Assembly (NCBI GenBank): GCA_013339765.2
Contig: CM023450.1
Span: 189,800,688-189,864,687 of the forward strand
Length of the DNA: 64,000 bases
DNA from: Haemaphysalis longicornis
Taxonomy: Eukaryota > Arthropoda > Arachnida > Ixodida > Ixodidae
Direction: 5' to 3'
The notes under the pieces are model-generated. The model had not been told where the DNA came from. It did no database searches and saw only the letters and a program-made list of their open reading frames with translations. This document shows, piece after piece, positions 11,093 to 22,131 of this stretch; position 1 is the stretch's first letter; the number at the start of each line of letters is the position of its first letter. The position numbers were made by a program, and so were the translations under genes.

Positions 11093-14000
11093 TAGGGTTG
11101 CCACCTTCCCGGTTTTTGACCGGCCCGACCGGTTTTTTAAACAGCGGGCCGGTTGCCGGTCCATATCTAAAACCGGCCGTCATCAGCCGGTTTTTTGGCT
11201 TTTGTGCCGTGATTATGTCCGTTTTGGCGTTTATATAAGCGTCAATTCAACAACTAAGACGATAAATACGTGTCGACAAGCTGCGCATAGACACGCGAGC
11301 AGAGAAAATACGCGGGCGAGCGCGCTGCCTCAGATGGAGGGGGACCTAAGGGAAGAACAAAATAACGAAATTCTACCGCCGCGGTCAGCAATAGACCCTA
11401 TGCGAAATTGCTTGGTGATCTAGCAACACTGATGTAAACAAGACCGTCCGCCATATTGGTACGGGCGACGATCGCGAAGTCTCGTATTGTTTACTGTGGA
11501 AGAGTAGGTGACGGTAACGCGGTATGGCTCAAACTGGACTGCGTTTTCCGGGTCCCGACCACGGATTGTGGACGAAGGACTCGTCTGCGCTGCCGACTGT
11601 GTCTGAGGACTCACACCACTCGTGGTGCCGCGGCCGAAACCCCCATCCGAGCCCAGCGGGCAGGGCATGCCGCCTAGCCACCGAGCCGCATTGCTCGCCT
11701 TCATCGGTGCGGACAAAAACGTGCGACTCGCAGTAAGTAAATCTTGTTTTTTTCCTTGACGCGAGTGAACCGGTATGAGCATTTGTATAGCACTTTGTTC
11801 ACCGTTGTTTACCATGTAAATGCGTAGCGGGGACCCTGTTGCAGTAACCCTGAAGAGGGGAAAGCGACAATCGCCAGACCGTACCGCTAGTGGGTGGATT
11901 AGGTATTTTCAAATGCTGTACATCGAATTTACGGGACGATTTTTGGCGAAGATGTTTACGGAAAGGTTGCGGCTGTTTTCCGTGACGGTCGTCCGCCCGC
12001 GCGTTTGCCGCAAAGCATTCGTGCTTTGCGGCGAAGTGAACTGCAAAAGTGCACATGCGCCTTGAATTTTCTTTTTGTGTGGTGTTGTCATTATTTATTG
12101 CGCATGTCCTGCCGCAAAAATCTGTTTGTGCGTCTGGCTTGTCCTTTTTTAGCAGTGGGGTGGTTGTGGTAGTTTCTAAGCGCATGTTTTGAGTGTGCCC
12201 GAACAGATAATACCGTAAAACCTCGTTAGCTCGAACTAACTGAACTAAAAAATTTTTTTTAAATTCGATGGGTTATCGGTATAGCCAGAATGTTTACCTG
12301 TTTATCTCGAAAGGTTTTGGAAGTGAGTTCCAGATAATCATAATATTGCTTGTTTAAGTTATGACGAACACGAATATGCGGGTACTGGTATCATTACCAC
12401 GGTGAGGTTCTCTTGAAAGTACATTAACAAAGCATGAGCGATACTTGCACGCTCGAACTTGAAAAAATTTTGACATCATTGCTGTTTGAGGTGTAGATTA
12501 TTGCCCTTGCAACAGTGTTAAGCAAGACACAAAATCTGGTCATTTGAGTCTGTTCCTTGCGGCCACTGCTTTCTTTTCTGTCCCTTTAGCATAAATTGTA
12601 GCGGACTAGTCCTGATCCTCCCTGCGTGCTATTTACTTTACTGTTACTCTCTCTTGTTCTTGCAGGTTGGGCTCATCCTGTGGTCAGCAGCTGCTTTCGC
12701 TCCGAAGAAAAATTGGCCGGCCCTATGTTGTGTGCCTCACCTCTGAGACGGACAGTGGGGAGATTGTGGAGGCAGCGTGCGAGTGCCCGGCGGGTTGCAG
12801 TGGAGCATGCAGTCACATCCTAGCAGCTGTGCACCTACTCGTCCTCTTGCAAGCCCAAGGTTTTAAAGAGGCGCCACCGAGCTTGCGTGCACAAGCTGCC
12901 ACAACAGTGGGGATGTCTGAGACAGCAGGGCATAAAGCCAGCGAGTGTGCAAGACATTGACTTGAGAAGCCCGCAAGATGGCCCCTCCCTTCCCTTGCCA
13001 ATGCGTCTGTTCGGCGCACGTCGAGTGCAGGAGTCGAGTGCAGGAGCAATGCGAGCAGCAAAAAGGCCGTGCAAGCGCTTGGGAGAAAACTTGGTAGCCT
13101 TTGGAATGGGTTTTTTGCCTCAGTTTTGCTGGCCTCACCCCCCCACAGTAACAGAAACAGGACTGGCAGGCACCTGGAGGGTCACCTATGAGCTACCAGC
13201 AAGCATTCAAGCCACACATCACGCCGTGGTCATCTCGCGAGCACGCAGAGGCTGGGCAACGTCGTGTTTACTAGACCGCTGCATGCAGGGGTGCGCGAAT
13301 GCTTCCCTTTGTTCCATTTATATCCACAGTTTGCTATACTGCACGCGCTATAAATCAGCGAAGTATTTTAATTTACTTGGATTTTCACTGTGGATACAAA
13401 AAAAAGCAAAAGCACTCAAGCTGATGCGCTGCGGACTGATGCAACTCTGGCCGTTTTTTTTTTTTTTTTGATGAAAACTTGAATTGCTTCAGCTACCTAC
13501 ATCAATGGCCACTATCATTACGTCGGAGGCATGCATGCAGCATGTGACAAACTAGAGGAGTGAGTGTGTATTTTAGTCGCAAAATATTCGACAGTAAATA
13601 CATCGCGGCTGAAATGACAATGGGCAACAAGTTAACTTGACGTAAACAAACCTGTCAGCCCGGCAAATCGGGAACCAAGTGCAGAAACTCGAATTTTCCA
13701 ACGTCAGATCATCATAAAACAGTGTACGCCACTTCCGCAACGACACGCGGCTAAATGCACCGAAAAGAAACTAACAACATACTCCGATACCGTGCGCGCC
13801 CGCCACAGAGGAAATTTTCAACCGCGTCGTGACGGCGTAGTGCGGCAAGAAAAGTTTACAGCCCTAGGTAAGATAAAGGCTCGTGTAGGGGCTAAGCGGT
13901 ACCATTTAACAATGAAATGAAGCGGGCGCAGAGCCACAGGGACGAGTAAAGAAACAGCCTAATTTTGGCAACGTGTGGTACTGTTTCCCCGCTCGAGCGC

Positions 14001-14667
14001 CGCTGTCAGTCATAAATAGGTGACGCACGCTCAGGCTTCATTTATAATACAAAGGCTGAACCACGGAACTCCAACGCAGCTGTATTTTTCATCCGGACAG
14101 CGACTACGAAATCCCGCGCTTAGCGAACCAATGACAAATATTCGCTCCCAGCGCACCGCGCTCAGCGTATCACAAAGGTTGCTCGCGCCGGCATAGTTCG
14201 CGTCAGAAAGTTCGTTCAAGAGCGTGGAACTTCACGTGCCTTTTCTCCATCTGGACCGGTATTTCCTCGTTGCGTGCACTGCGGCACGCAGCAATGCTCC
14301 GGCATTGTAGTCCATCACCAAGAGCGGTCAATGCCCGCCTTCTATGTTTTGCTACTTGGTTTCGGTTTCAAACGACCGTACCAAAATGGCGGACCTAGTT
14401 ACCGGAGTCGACGTGAGATGGCGGGGCGCATTTTGCATAGGGTCTATTGCGGTTACTTTTCACTCAAGCACATGCAGAGCGATTAACCAAGGTCTCAATC
14501 ACTTTCAGTACAAACTTTATGTTGATTTCTCTCTAAGAAACAGAAACACTACAATAAATGGCACTGCATGTTAAAAACACATGGCGTCTTTTTTCAACAC
14601 ATATCCCCCCCCCCTCCCCCCCCCCCCGGTAGGCCCGTTTTTTTTTTCGGGAAGTGTGGTAACCCTA
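11093..14667. mobile_element. hAT-superfamily DNA transposon, non-autonomous
   Basis: The ends are inverted copies: TAGGGTTGCCACCTTCCCGG at the left and, reverse-complemented, TAGGGTTACCACACTTCCCG at the right. Exact 8-bp duplications (AGCTCCAC at 11085-11092 and 14668-14675) flank the 3575-bp unit. Eight-base duplications and ends beginning TAGGG (YARNG consensus) are the hAT signature. Subterminal inverted similarity also exists: GCAATAGACCCTATGC (about 11390) and its complement (about 14440), and CCGCCATATTGGTACGG (about 11448) against a complement near 14380. No transposase frame is present. The interior instead holds a spliced-looking SWIM-type fragment (see 11524-12960). This is best described as a non-autonomous element that has captured gene sequence. 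Confidence 0.85.
11524..12960 (+). pseudogene. Captured SWIM zinc-finger gene fragment (two exons, broken)
   Basis: Exon 1 candidate 11524-11732 ends at a GTAAGT donor. Exon 2 starts at 12666 after CTTGTTCTTGCAG. The phases agree: two leftover bases plus one complete a Gln codon. Exon 2 then reads a SWIM finger (CECPAG...CSH, about 12778-12820, the C-x-C...C-x-H pattern), preceded by GRPYVVCLT and a SETDSGEI turn. The frame stops at 12960, but the neighbouring frame from about 12887 carries the expected continuation (LPQQWG, then IKPASVQDIDLRSP, about 12893-12968). This is typical of SWIM proteins often linked to YqaJ-type nuclease domains, so a frameshift near 12880 disrupts the gene. No nuclease part is left. 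SWIM domains bind DNA or protein; whether this copy is transcribed is unknown. Confidence 0.6.
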
Positions 14668-14675
14668 AGCTCCAC

Positions 14676-15547
14676 TAAAATGAAACAACAGTGATATCTA
14701 TCGCAATAGGCATCATTGAAGGACAACTCCCCAAAAAACTAGCCGTTTGGTTGTTGTTCTCTATGCGCTAGAGGAACTACAAAGTGATGGCGTCAATTGA
14801 CGCCACCAGGGCCGAAAGCGCTAACTAAATCAACGCGGCGCTGCCGGTTAATGACGTATATTTTGCCTGAAATGTGCCTACAGTTTTCTTTCGCGCTAAA
14901 CAACGGGGACATGTATGACAAGCGCCAGTGGTTCACGAGTTTCGAACGCTATGACTATATACACCGCTTGGTTTCAAAGCCTCTGGGGTACGGCGGGACG
15001 ACAGCCGCTACAACGGAAGCCGTGTCGCTCTACTTGGGTCCAGCGAGCGAGCTTCGACGACAAGGCGAGCCTCTAAAGTGATATGCACTTAAAAAGAGAA
15101 CATCGGGACGGTACAACAGCAACGTACTTTGTTACTGTCCTACTTTTTTCTTGTCTAATGAGGATGCTCAAATTACGTAAGCAGGCCTCGGGCCCAGCTT
15201 TTGTCGGCCTAGTCCCTGAGCTGTGGGGGTGTTGGAATGGCGTGGCTGTCTGGAATTCCATAGTACCCCGTTACGAAGCTCACATAGAGCCATAATTATA
15301 AATTTTTTAACGTCAATTACCAAGCTTATTTTACGAGACCTTCCCGAAAGTGCTTGACGTCCCCCTTAGGGTTTTGACCTCATTTTATTCCTTTAAGACG
15401 TCGGCCATGCTGTGGGCTATCGGTGTGCCAGAGACACGGTATTTTTCGCATACACAGTAACTTATTAATCCGCGATTAAATATTTCGCAGGAACCGAAAC
15501 CGAAAGAAGTCCATGTGCACTAACCGCCAACTGCCACTCCACACACT
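14676..15547. other. No recognisable gene; 3' side of the minus-strand gene
   Basis: Short frames only. It lies downstream of the poly(A) signal proposed for the minus-strand gene at 15.5-19.8 kb. Confidence 0.4.
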
Positions 15548-15553
15548 TTTATT
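15548..15553 (-). promoter_or_regulatory. Poly(A) signal of minus-strand gene
   Basis: AATAAA on the minus strand, about 305 bases after the stop codon at 15859 and followed by a GT-rich stretch. It supports exon 15859-16347 as a terminal exon. By itself the motif is common. Confidence 0.4.
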
Positions 15554-15858
15554 GTGACAATTTTTTGCACTCTCTCACTACTGTGTCGCCCATCTCCCAC
15601 ATTGAAGCTTCAGAGGTGATGTGACCTTGACATAGAAAACAACTAGTCAGCCCTGCAAGCCGTGTTCAACATGCGAATACTTTGCCTCTTTTACTGATAA
15701 CCACTGAATGCTGGAATGATGCAAAAAAGTGCGCAAGCATTTTGCTAAACCAATGGTTTTTGCGTGAACAAAACCATCTGGCAATGGCTGAACATTGTTC
15801 GAGTGCAGTGTTGCGAAGTGGGTAAAGATACATGCTGTATCTCCGCTGGTACATATGG

Positions 15859-16347
15859 CTAAGTCACGCGGAAGCCATTTGTAGCGGTTTCGTTTTCAAA
15901 TTCGAGGCTTGGGCTGCTGGGGTGCCCCACATCATCCATCGCAACACCAAAAATCGGTTCCATATGGCCATATGGGGTTTCTTCGTCGTCTGGCGTAGAG
16001 AACTCCATTAGAGCTCCATCGTGGCGGTCTTTCTGGAAGGTTCGGTTGAGTGTAAAGTAGAACCATGCGATCACAAGGCCAATTATGATAAGCGCAACGG
16101 CCGCGGTTATAAGAAAGAACGCCAGGCTCCAACGTTTTTCCCCGGATACGTGTGCCGGCTGCTCCACGTAGCCCTCAACCACGAAAACGCCGGTGTCAGT
16201 CGGATCAGCGTTGTGGTGCTCGGGGGGCGGCAGTATACTGGGTTCCCATAACGATTGCCGGCCCTTAATCGGTAGCTGGGTCCGCCAGGGACGACGAAAC
16301 ACCGCTGAATGAGGCACGGGCACACGCTGAACAGAACCTCGTCGGAC
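15859..16347 (-). CDS. Terminal exon of a predicted single-pass membrane protein
   Basis: The minus-strand frame of 162 codons plus stop starts at a splice acceptor (CACACTTTGCAG before GTCCGACG) in phase 0. The same frame is open 9 codons further to an ATG at 16374, so an unspliced start is possible. The first 70 residues are basic and proline-rich (PILPPPEHHN-type segment). A strong membrane segment follows (WSLAFFLITAAVALIIIG, then LVIAWFYF), flanked by GEKR and NRTFQKDRHD. The last 60 residues are acidic. It joins in phase to the upstream exon 19178-19614, leaving a 2.8-kb intron that holds a MITE. The architecture resembles the basic N-terminus plus membrane anchor of type II proteins, but I cannot name the family. 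No enzymatic domain is visible. Confidence 0.55.
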   Translation of the reverse strand, partial: VRRGSVQRVPVPHSAVFRRPWRTQLPIKGRQSLWEPSILPPPEHHNADPTDTGVFVVEGYVEQPAHVSGEKRWSLAFFLITAAVALIIIGLVIAWFYFTLNRTFQKDRHDGALMEFSTPDDEETPYGHMEPIFGVAMDDVGHPSSPSLEFENETATNGFRVT

Positions 16348-16922
16348 CTGCAAAGTGTGGAACGTCTTCAACACGTTGCATATCTAAAGAACTAGACATG
16401 CGTTTTTTGTTTGTGTATTTGCATGCGTGTGGACGCGTGCGTGTGTGTAAAGGAATACCTACAGTCTGGGACGCGTATGATGGCCTAAAAAGTAACATTT
16501 TTCTTGGGAAAGTAATTATTTTTGAACCGTCTCGAGAGTGAAGATAGGGCGTAAAAGGAAACCCTCCTTCGCGCCAAGCGTGTTTTACCTCCACCGCGTG
16601 AAATGACCTCCCCAGTGGGCTCGCTCGTAATGAGGTCGGGCTGCGTAGGCTTCGGCTTGGGGTGGCGTTATCCCCAGCAGTTACCCACGCTTGCCCTGCG
16701 CGTTATCACGCGCCGTTTGCGGACACTTGCCCCTTTCTGTGCTTTCCTGCGTCAGAAGCTGACGTTGAACGCTTGGTGTGAACTAGCCCGATTCTTAGAG
16801 AAGCCCAGACGCAACACCTCCGAGGCACAGGGCTCCATCCTGGTGGACCCCCAGATCTCAAACGCTGTATATGGGGGCCTAACACCAGTCTCTTCTTGTA
16901 TTTTTGTGCGTTACGCCCGCAG

Positions 16923-17038
16923 GGTTTCACGTATGAAAACTTTTCTTATGCCGTAAGAAAATATCTCGCAAAAAAAGAGAGCGAAGATATTAGCGATTCG
17001 GGATGCCTTCCAGATCACAGCGCTACAGAAAACAACAG
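16923..17038 (+). CDS. Possible isolated internal exon, plus strand
   Basis: A 116-base stretch lies between a good acceptor (pyrimidine-rich tract ending GCCCGCAG) and a donor (AACAG before GTATGA). It is open in the frame reading GFTYENFSYAVRKYLAKK, with a further 20 mostly acidic and polar residues. No known motif was recognised. It sits inside the putative intron of the minus-strand gene, so either it belongs to a different gene on the plus strand or it is a chance or relict exon. No partner exon was found in phase. Confidence 0.3.
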
Positions 17039-17086
17039 GTATGAGAAACTATGCCAGGTATTGCAGCTTATCCTCTGATTATTGTA

Positions 17087-17626
17087 CTACCGTCTTGTCC
17101 ACTTATAACAATATCCAAGTGCCAAAGAAATCCCATCGTTATAACCGATAATTGTTATAAGCGGGTTGCGAAATAAAAAAACGTAACAGAGATCAAAACA
17201 TTTTATTCGCATGCCAGAAAAGTAGTACTACTACTAATTTGTGGAAACGAAGCCCCTGTCGGTCACCTTTGTTTGCCGCGTGTGAAGCTAGCGCAAATCT
17301 TTTCCCAGAGCATCTATGTGTGCTTCACCTAGCTGAGGTAAATGTGCTTGGCGGAAACAAAGTCCCCGAGGGACTGTGTCACGCATTGGGCCTCCTACGA
17401 AGACACTACCTGACTAGGCTGCGCAACCGCGTCGTTAGAGTCATCACTGTTGCACTTTTGGTGCACAATATAACCGAATTCAATCGTTATATCCGATATC
17501 GGGGCACTGTAGCATTGTAATAAGCGGTTAAATGCACCTTAGAAAGAATACAAAAGTTGACGGTGCCATAGCTGTTCATATCCGATATATTGTTATAAAT
17601 GGTATCGTTATAAGTGGACTCGACTG
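17087..17626. mobile_element. pogo/Tigger-like MITE
   Basis: A 540-bp unit flanked by TA on both sides (17085-17086 and 17627-17628). The ends are inverted: left C-TACCGTCTTGTCCACTTATAAC, right (reversed) CAGTCGAGTCCACTTATAAC. Internal repeats of CGTTATA/GTTATAA type occur near both ends (about 17130-17160 and 17570-17610). No transposase is present. It is probably mobilised in trans by a Tc1/mariner-pogo transposase. It lies within the intron of the minus-strand gene model. Confidence 0.65.
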
Positions 17627-17628
17627 TA

Positions 17629-18720
17629 ATACTATTTATACCACATAAACACGTAATAGCGTCATGCCCGCGCATCGATGTTGTTCAGCGTAAGCATTTA
17701 TGAGATGGACGCCCTCCAGTGCATGCCGAAAGCATTCCCACGGGCTCATTGCGGCGAAGTCTGTGAAAACCAGATATCAGCGTACAGCTCCTTCCCGCAC
17801 CCCTGGCTGAAACATGTCCCGCTCGGGCTTTTAAGTGAACGCTAGTTAACTGACGCACTCCCGCAGCGATAAACGCGGATTCGACCGTATTTTCTACGCA
17901 TTTTATTGCGGGGTTGAAAATGATTTGTCCCGTAGAAAAACCGTCCGCCTTTCACCGTTCTTTATTTGGATGCAATTTAATGGTGAGAAAGAGGGATTGC
18001 AAGCTTCCAATGATGCCGGCCTGGTGGTGTACTGCTTTAATGAGGTTAAACCACTTGGCCACCTTCACGAGGCTTTGTGGCCTCGCCAAGCTGTTACAGC
18101 TCTTCGCCAGACGACCACACCATTTTGAGCGATTTTGAAATAAAGTTTCATTACATTTCATTAGATTCGACTTCAAATGCTGGAAAAGATTTGAAGGACC
18201 ACAGGAGAGCAAGGCAGCGGGGTGGGCCAAACAAAAGACGAAACAAAAAAATTCACAGCATATCCAACGGGGGTGAATGATGATGAGTGGGCGAAGCTCC
18301 TGAGGGGAATCATCGGTAAAACCGCGCGGCCGCAACCTACAAGGCCGCCGTGGAGGTTGCGGCGGACGCCGTGGTTTGACGCGCCGCTCAGTTTTTCGTC
18401 CACCCCACCTCCATGCAACGTGACCCGGCGAACGCCGCCGATGGAGACAGGACAGGAAGTACAACGAAGTACGAGGCTGTGATTGGCTGCGGCCTCAAAA
18501 TGCAGTTTGCCGCTTCCGGTCGCGTTCGCCGCCGCGCCGTTTTTCGACATTTAACTCGCGTAGATCGCCGAACGAACAGCCGTATCTTCGACGCCGGCGG
18601 CGAGCGGCCGCCGCCGGGCGACGTTCGCCGCCTTTCGCCTACATTTCGCTGCAATGGAGGTCGGCCTTTATCCATCGGGCGACTCCGAGCGCGCGCCAAC
18701 AGCGACGGACAACGCTCCCC
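17629..18720. other. Intronic or intergenic sequence; possible retroposon tail
   Basis: No gene was recognised. AATAAAG near 18139, followed by ATT-rich sequence, could be a retroposon 3' end on the plus strand. A GC-rich stretch (18330-18700) has long frames on both strands, explained by GC content rather than coding. Confidence 0.35.
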
Positions 18721-18893
18721 GCCATCTAGTAAACAATCCAAGAACTAAACTAGAGGTAGCCACGCCATCTAGTAAACAATCCAAGCGCATCTTTTCATCA
18801 GATACAAGTACCGCCATCTAGTAAACAATCCAAGAACTAAACTAGAGGTAGCCACGCCATCTAGTAAACAATCCAAGACTAAACTAGAGGTGG
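18721..18893. repeat. Tandem minisatellite, four units of 38-49 bp
   Basis: Each unit starts GCCATCTAGTAAACAATCCA. Units begin at 18721, 18764, 18813 and 18856. Units 1 and 3 are identical over 43 bp, and unit 2 has a different second half, so the array may have grown by duplication of a two-unit block. Confidence 0.8.
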
Positions 18894-19177
18894 TACATAC
18901 ATGCGTCGAGGATGGACAGACCCACGCCTTAAGGAGCTTCGCCCCTAAAAGGGCGAAGAGAGAGACGAAAACCTCAAGTATTAAGGAAAGTGTCTGATAA
19001 GGGTCATCGGAGGAAGCATAATGCATTCGCATTCGAAAGCACGTAAGTAGAATTCAGTGTTCCGAGTAGTTCGTTCTTAAGAGCGATGCCTAATCGGGCC
19101 TTATTGTTTTCATAAGCATGTTGGCTCACTTCGAAAGGAGTCGACCACATGGCCAAGTGGGATCAAGAACCACTTAC

Positions 19178-19614
19178 GCCTTTCTGTTGTTGGTCGGCCT
19201 GTACAGCGGGGTGGAGCGAGTGGACCGTATCTTCAGCACGCGCGTGCTCGTCGGTTTCCTCATGGCCTTCGGTTGGAGCTGCCTTGCGCCTCTTCGTCGG
19301 AGCCGCTTTTTCTCTGCCTTCAGGTGTCTTGCGCTTGCTAGACTTGGACGGCTCTGAAGGTTTGGCAGCAGGAGCAGGTGCGGCCTTCGGCGAACCTGGC
19401 GGCGACAAACGGCCCGGCGCGGCCTCCTGATGTTGGGCCCGACCAGACAGTGGATGCGTAGCTGACTGCAGCTGCAGGTCGCGGCGGTCTTCCTTGGCGT
19501 TGGGACTGCCAGGGCGGTGATGCCGTGCCCGGGCTTTGGCCCCGGGAGCGTTGGCCTGCGCTTGCTTTTCGGCCATCTTCTTATTCTTCGTCTTCTTGCC
19601 GCGGCATTTCTGGC
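19178..19614 (-). CDS. Internal exon of predicted basic Pro/Ala-rich protein
   Basis: The minus-strand open stretch runs from acceptor ACACTTCAG (exon starts 19614) to donor GGC before GTAAGTGG (exon ends 19178). It is 437 bases long: two bases completing the previous codon plus 145 codons, ending in phase 0, which fits the terminal exon at 16347. The product is Lys/Arg-rich at the start (KCRGKKTKNKKMAEKQ), then Pro/Ala/Ser-rich with PGSPKAAPAPAAKPSEPSKS and KRKTPEGREKAAPTKRRK, and ends acidic (EETDEHARAED). There is no folded domain; it looks like a disordered cytoplasmic or nuclear segment. A start at the internal Met (about 19576) is possible if the upstream exon is not real. Confidence 0.5.
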
Positions 19615-19718
19615 CTGAAGTGTCCGGTAGGAAAGAAGACGAATTACATTATCAAAGCAGGCCCAACTTGTAACGCTTAACAAAAACAAATTTATTTATG
19701 GAAGTTTGCTCTGCTTAC

Positions 19719-19815
19719 GTTTTTTTGAGGCAAAAGCTTGGTTATTCTTTTTAACAACTTCTTTGCGGCTACATCTTGTTTTCGCCTCCTTTTTCGCTTT
19801 TTTATTTTGTGTCTT
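19719..19815 (-). CDS. Lysine-rich upstream exon of the same predicted gene
   Basis: The minus-strand stretch ends at donor AAAAAAAC before GTAAGC (last base 19719). The reading frame ends with one leftover base that joins the two bases at the start of exon 19614, so the phase is consistent. It reads KTQNKKAKKEAK, then SRKEVVKKNN and ASKK. The acceptor shown (GCGCCAG, exon start 19815) is weak, and the frame stays open upstream to about 19885, so the 5' border is uncertain. A related sequence occurs at 59070-59245 and its 3' edge at 6020-6075. Confidence 0.35.
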
Positions 19816-20282
19816 CTGGCGCAAATTATTAATACCGTTTTTGCGCTTTTTATTCGCTCTCGGTCCTTCCACATCAGGCGTGAATTACTGGAGCCTTTTA
19901 TTACATTTGAACTTCGAACCTCGCCAAGGTGTTAAGGCTCAGGCTTTATACAGTTTTGTATTTTTGTTCAAAACACTCTTTTTCGGCGCGTACTTTGGTA
20001 TCTGCAATCGGAAATGTCAAGAACACATCTATTTTTTATTACAGAAACGCTGCAAGCTCAAGCTATGTACTGATGTATTGCTCCAGATATGCCTAATGTT
20101 TTCTTTTTGCCTAATAATGTTTAGAAGCAAGTGTGTTTTCTGATTTAACTGTTTGGCAAAGTTTCGTGTATATGCATTTCTCGGTTCAAGAATTCTGGTA
20201 AGTTTTGACCGTGATGCTGAACAGACAGGTATCCAGCCCAGACGACAGAAGGACAGAAGACAGGAACAGACAGGACCAACAG

Positions 20283-20283
20283 C

Positions 20284-20330
<47 letters not shown>
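20283..20330. repeat. (CAGA)n microsatellite
   Basis: About twelve uninterrupted CAGA units, followed by TCAGAAG. The neighbouring 19.9-20.95 kb shows no gene. Confidence 0.95.
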
Positions 20331-20954
20331 TCAGAAGTTTGGGCTTGACTAGCCGAAGAAACTTTGCAGTCTTTAAAAGGCCAAGAGTAGCAGTCATCAG
20401 CTGCGTGTGCTTCATGAGCGGTTTTGTGACCCGGTCCCGGCTATGTTAACCACACCCAGGATGCTGGTGATTTTCCAGTTGTCGTGCAAAGAAACTTTCT
20501 GCGGTGTATATTCTTCTGCCACGTTCAGCTTCGAAGATCCGATGCGCAGCAGTAAGTGCAGGAGAAAAGGTAGCGCTCACTTAACGATATTACGAGAATG
20601 CTACTGAAATTCATATGACAAATTTCTTATGCACACAATCGACAGAAAATATTTTGAATTTTTGGCTGACTTACTGAGAACAGGCACATACTTGAGAATA
20701 TGCCCCCACATCATATCAGCTTTATGTGTTGTGCCCAACATTTTGAGTACAATGCACTCTATGGGCGTTCATCTAGCCCTAAGAGTTCATCTAGCCCTAA
20801 TCGGAGAAAGCAAAACCGTGTTAAAAGAAGTAATGGAGTACACAGAGAAGTACACAGAGTAAAAGTATTCACCCTTTTGGTTTGCAGGTTCTGCCAAAAT
20901 GTTTCCCCGCATACCTTGACAAAGTAACGTTTCCGGGTACGTCCATGTCTTGGC

Positions 20955-21388
20955 CAACCCTGTAGCACCCACCTACGGTTCGCACAGCACCACGCTTTTC
21001 GCCGTTATCACTTACACGCCCAGCGCCCATCACGCACCCCGTACCGACCCCCCAGTCCCTGTCTCAACCGTGAGGCTGCGTACCTCATTCGGCAGGCTTA
21101 CGTTTTCACTCCCCTCCTGTCACATCCCTCACCGCATCTATCGGCGTCCTGGCCATCCTTGCTGTCCCACTTGTTCTTCCTGCCGATCCATCCCTCTTTT
21201 TTATAGGGAAGGCACCCCACCATCTCTTGCGCCCTCCCTCGCTTCAATCACCTTCTGGGAGCCCTGGCTGTCTCCCCGTATCTCCGCAAACATGTGCTCC
21301 GGATCCACACGAACAGCCTTCATCACTAGATGTACCCCGTGCATTGAAGAACAAAATCACAACCTTGACCTGAGCTCTGCTTACCAAA

Positions 21389-21434
<46 letters not shown>
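20955..21434 (+). mobile_element. Probable LINE 3' end with CT-repeat tail
   Basis: GC-rich plus-strand sequence with a degraded Cys/His-like region (CCPTCSSC at about 21160) and a Trp-rich ITFWEPW segment (about 21250), followed by a pure CT tail (21391-21434). This matches the layout of the I-type 3' end at 3233-4276, but frames are mixed, so the call is tentative. Confidence 0.35.
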
Positions 21435-21437
<3 letters not shown>

Positions 21438-22131
21438 CTCTCTGAATACATCGATACGAATAACTTTTATAAACCTATGTTTAAGGTGATTTTCGGCCGG
21501 AAAAGTTCTGCTGGAGACGGGTAAAGTTGGTAGCGATAATTAGTGCATGAGACGCAGTGACAATTTTTGAATAACAAGTGTCCTAGCTGCAATGATACCA
21601 AGCAGTGAAACAGACACGGGAGGCGTCCTTTGGACTAAGAAGGTCGGCAATCTTTGGAGGGAGCTCCATTGCGCAGCGGAATATTGCTGCGGAAGACTTC
21701 CATTGAAACAATAGTAAGGGTAGCCCGCGCTTAATTACAATAGCTTAAAAAAAAGACGACGCTTTTTTGCCACATCAATCTTCCATTCACGGCGAATTCC
21801 AATCGGAATATCCCATGTACCCGCTCGCGTAGCACTCCAGCTTGTGGTCACGGAGTAAAATAACTGTGCATGTTGTGCACTTAAATTTCACCCCAAAACG
21901 AACCTGCAATTCTTTTTTTACTTCTTTTCATATCCGAAATGCTTTGAGAACGTACTCAACAAACGCATCTAGTACTTAGATTAAGGGGTAGCAAAGTACC
22001 TCAGCCAAAGCATACTCCTCTGTCCCCACCAGATATCTTAAAAACTGGCTGAAAAGAATTTTCTATATTTCCGCTTCTTGGCGCCCTTCTACCGCGTAAA
22101 TTACGCCATTACAGCGGTGTAGCGGCTATTA
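21435..22131. other. No recognisable gene
   Basis: AT-rich; short frames only. Confidence 0.4.

Noticed and set aside
12212..12300. Pogo-like end CGTAAAACCTCGTTAGCTCG
   Set aside because: No matching inverted end or TA pair was found nearby, so a separate element inside the hAT unit cannot be supported.
20950..21489. 179-codon frame ending in Ser-Leu repeats
   Set aside because: The end is a translated CT microsatellite; the rest looks like a degraded LINE end rather than a gene.
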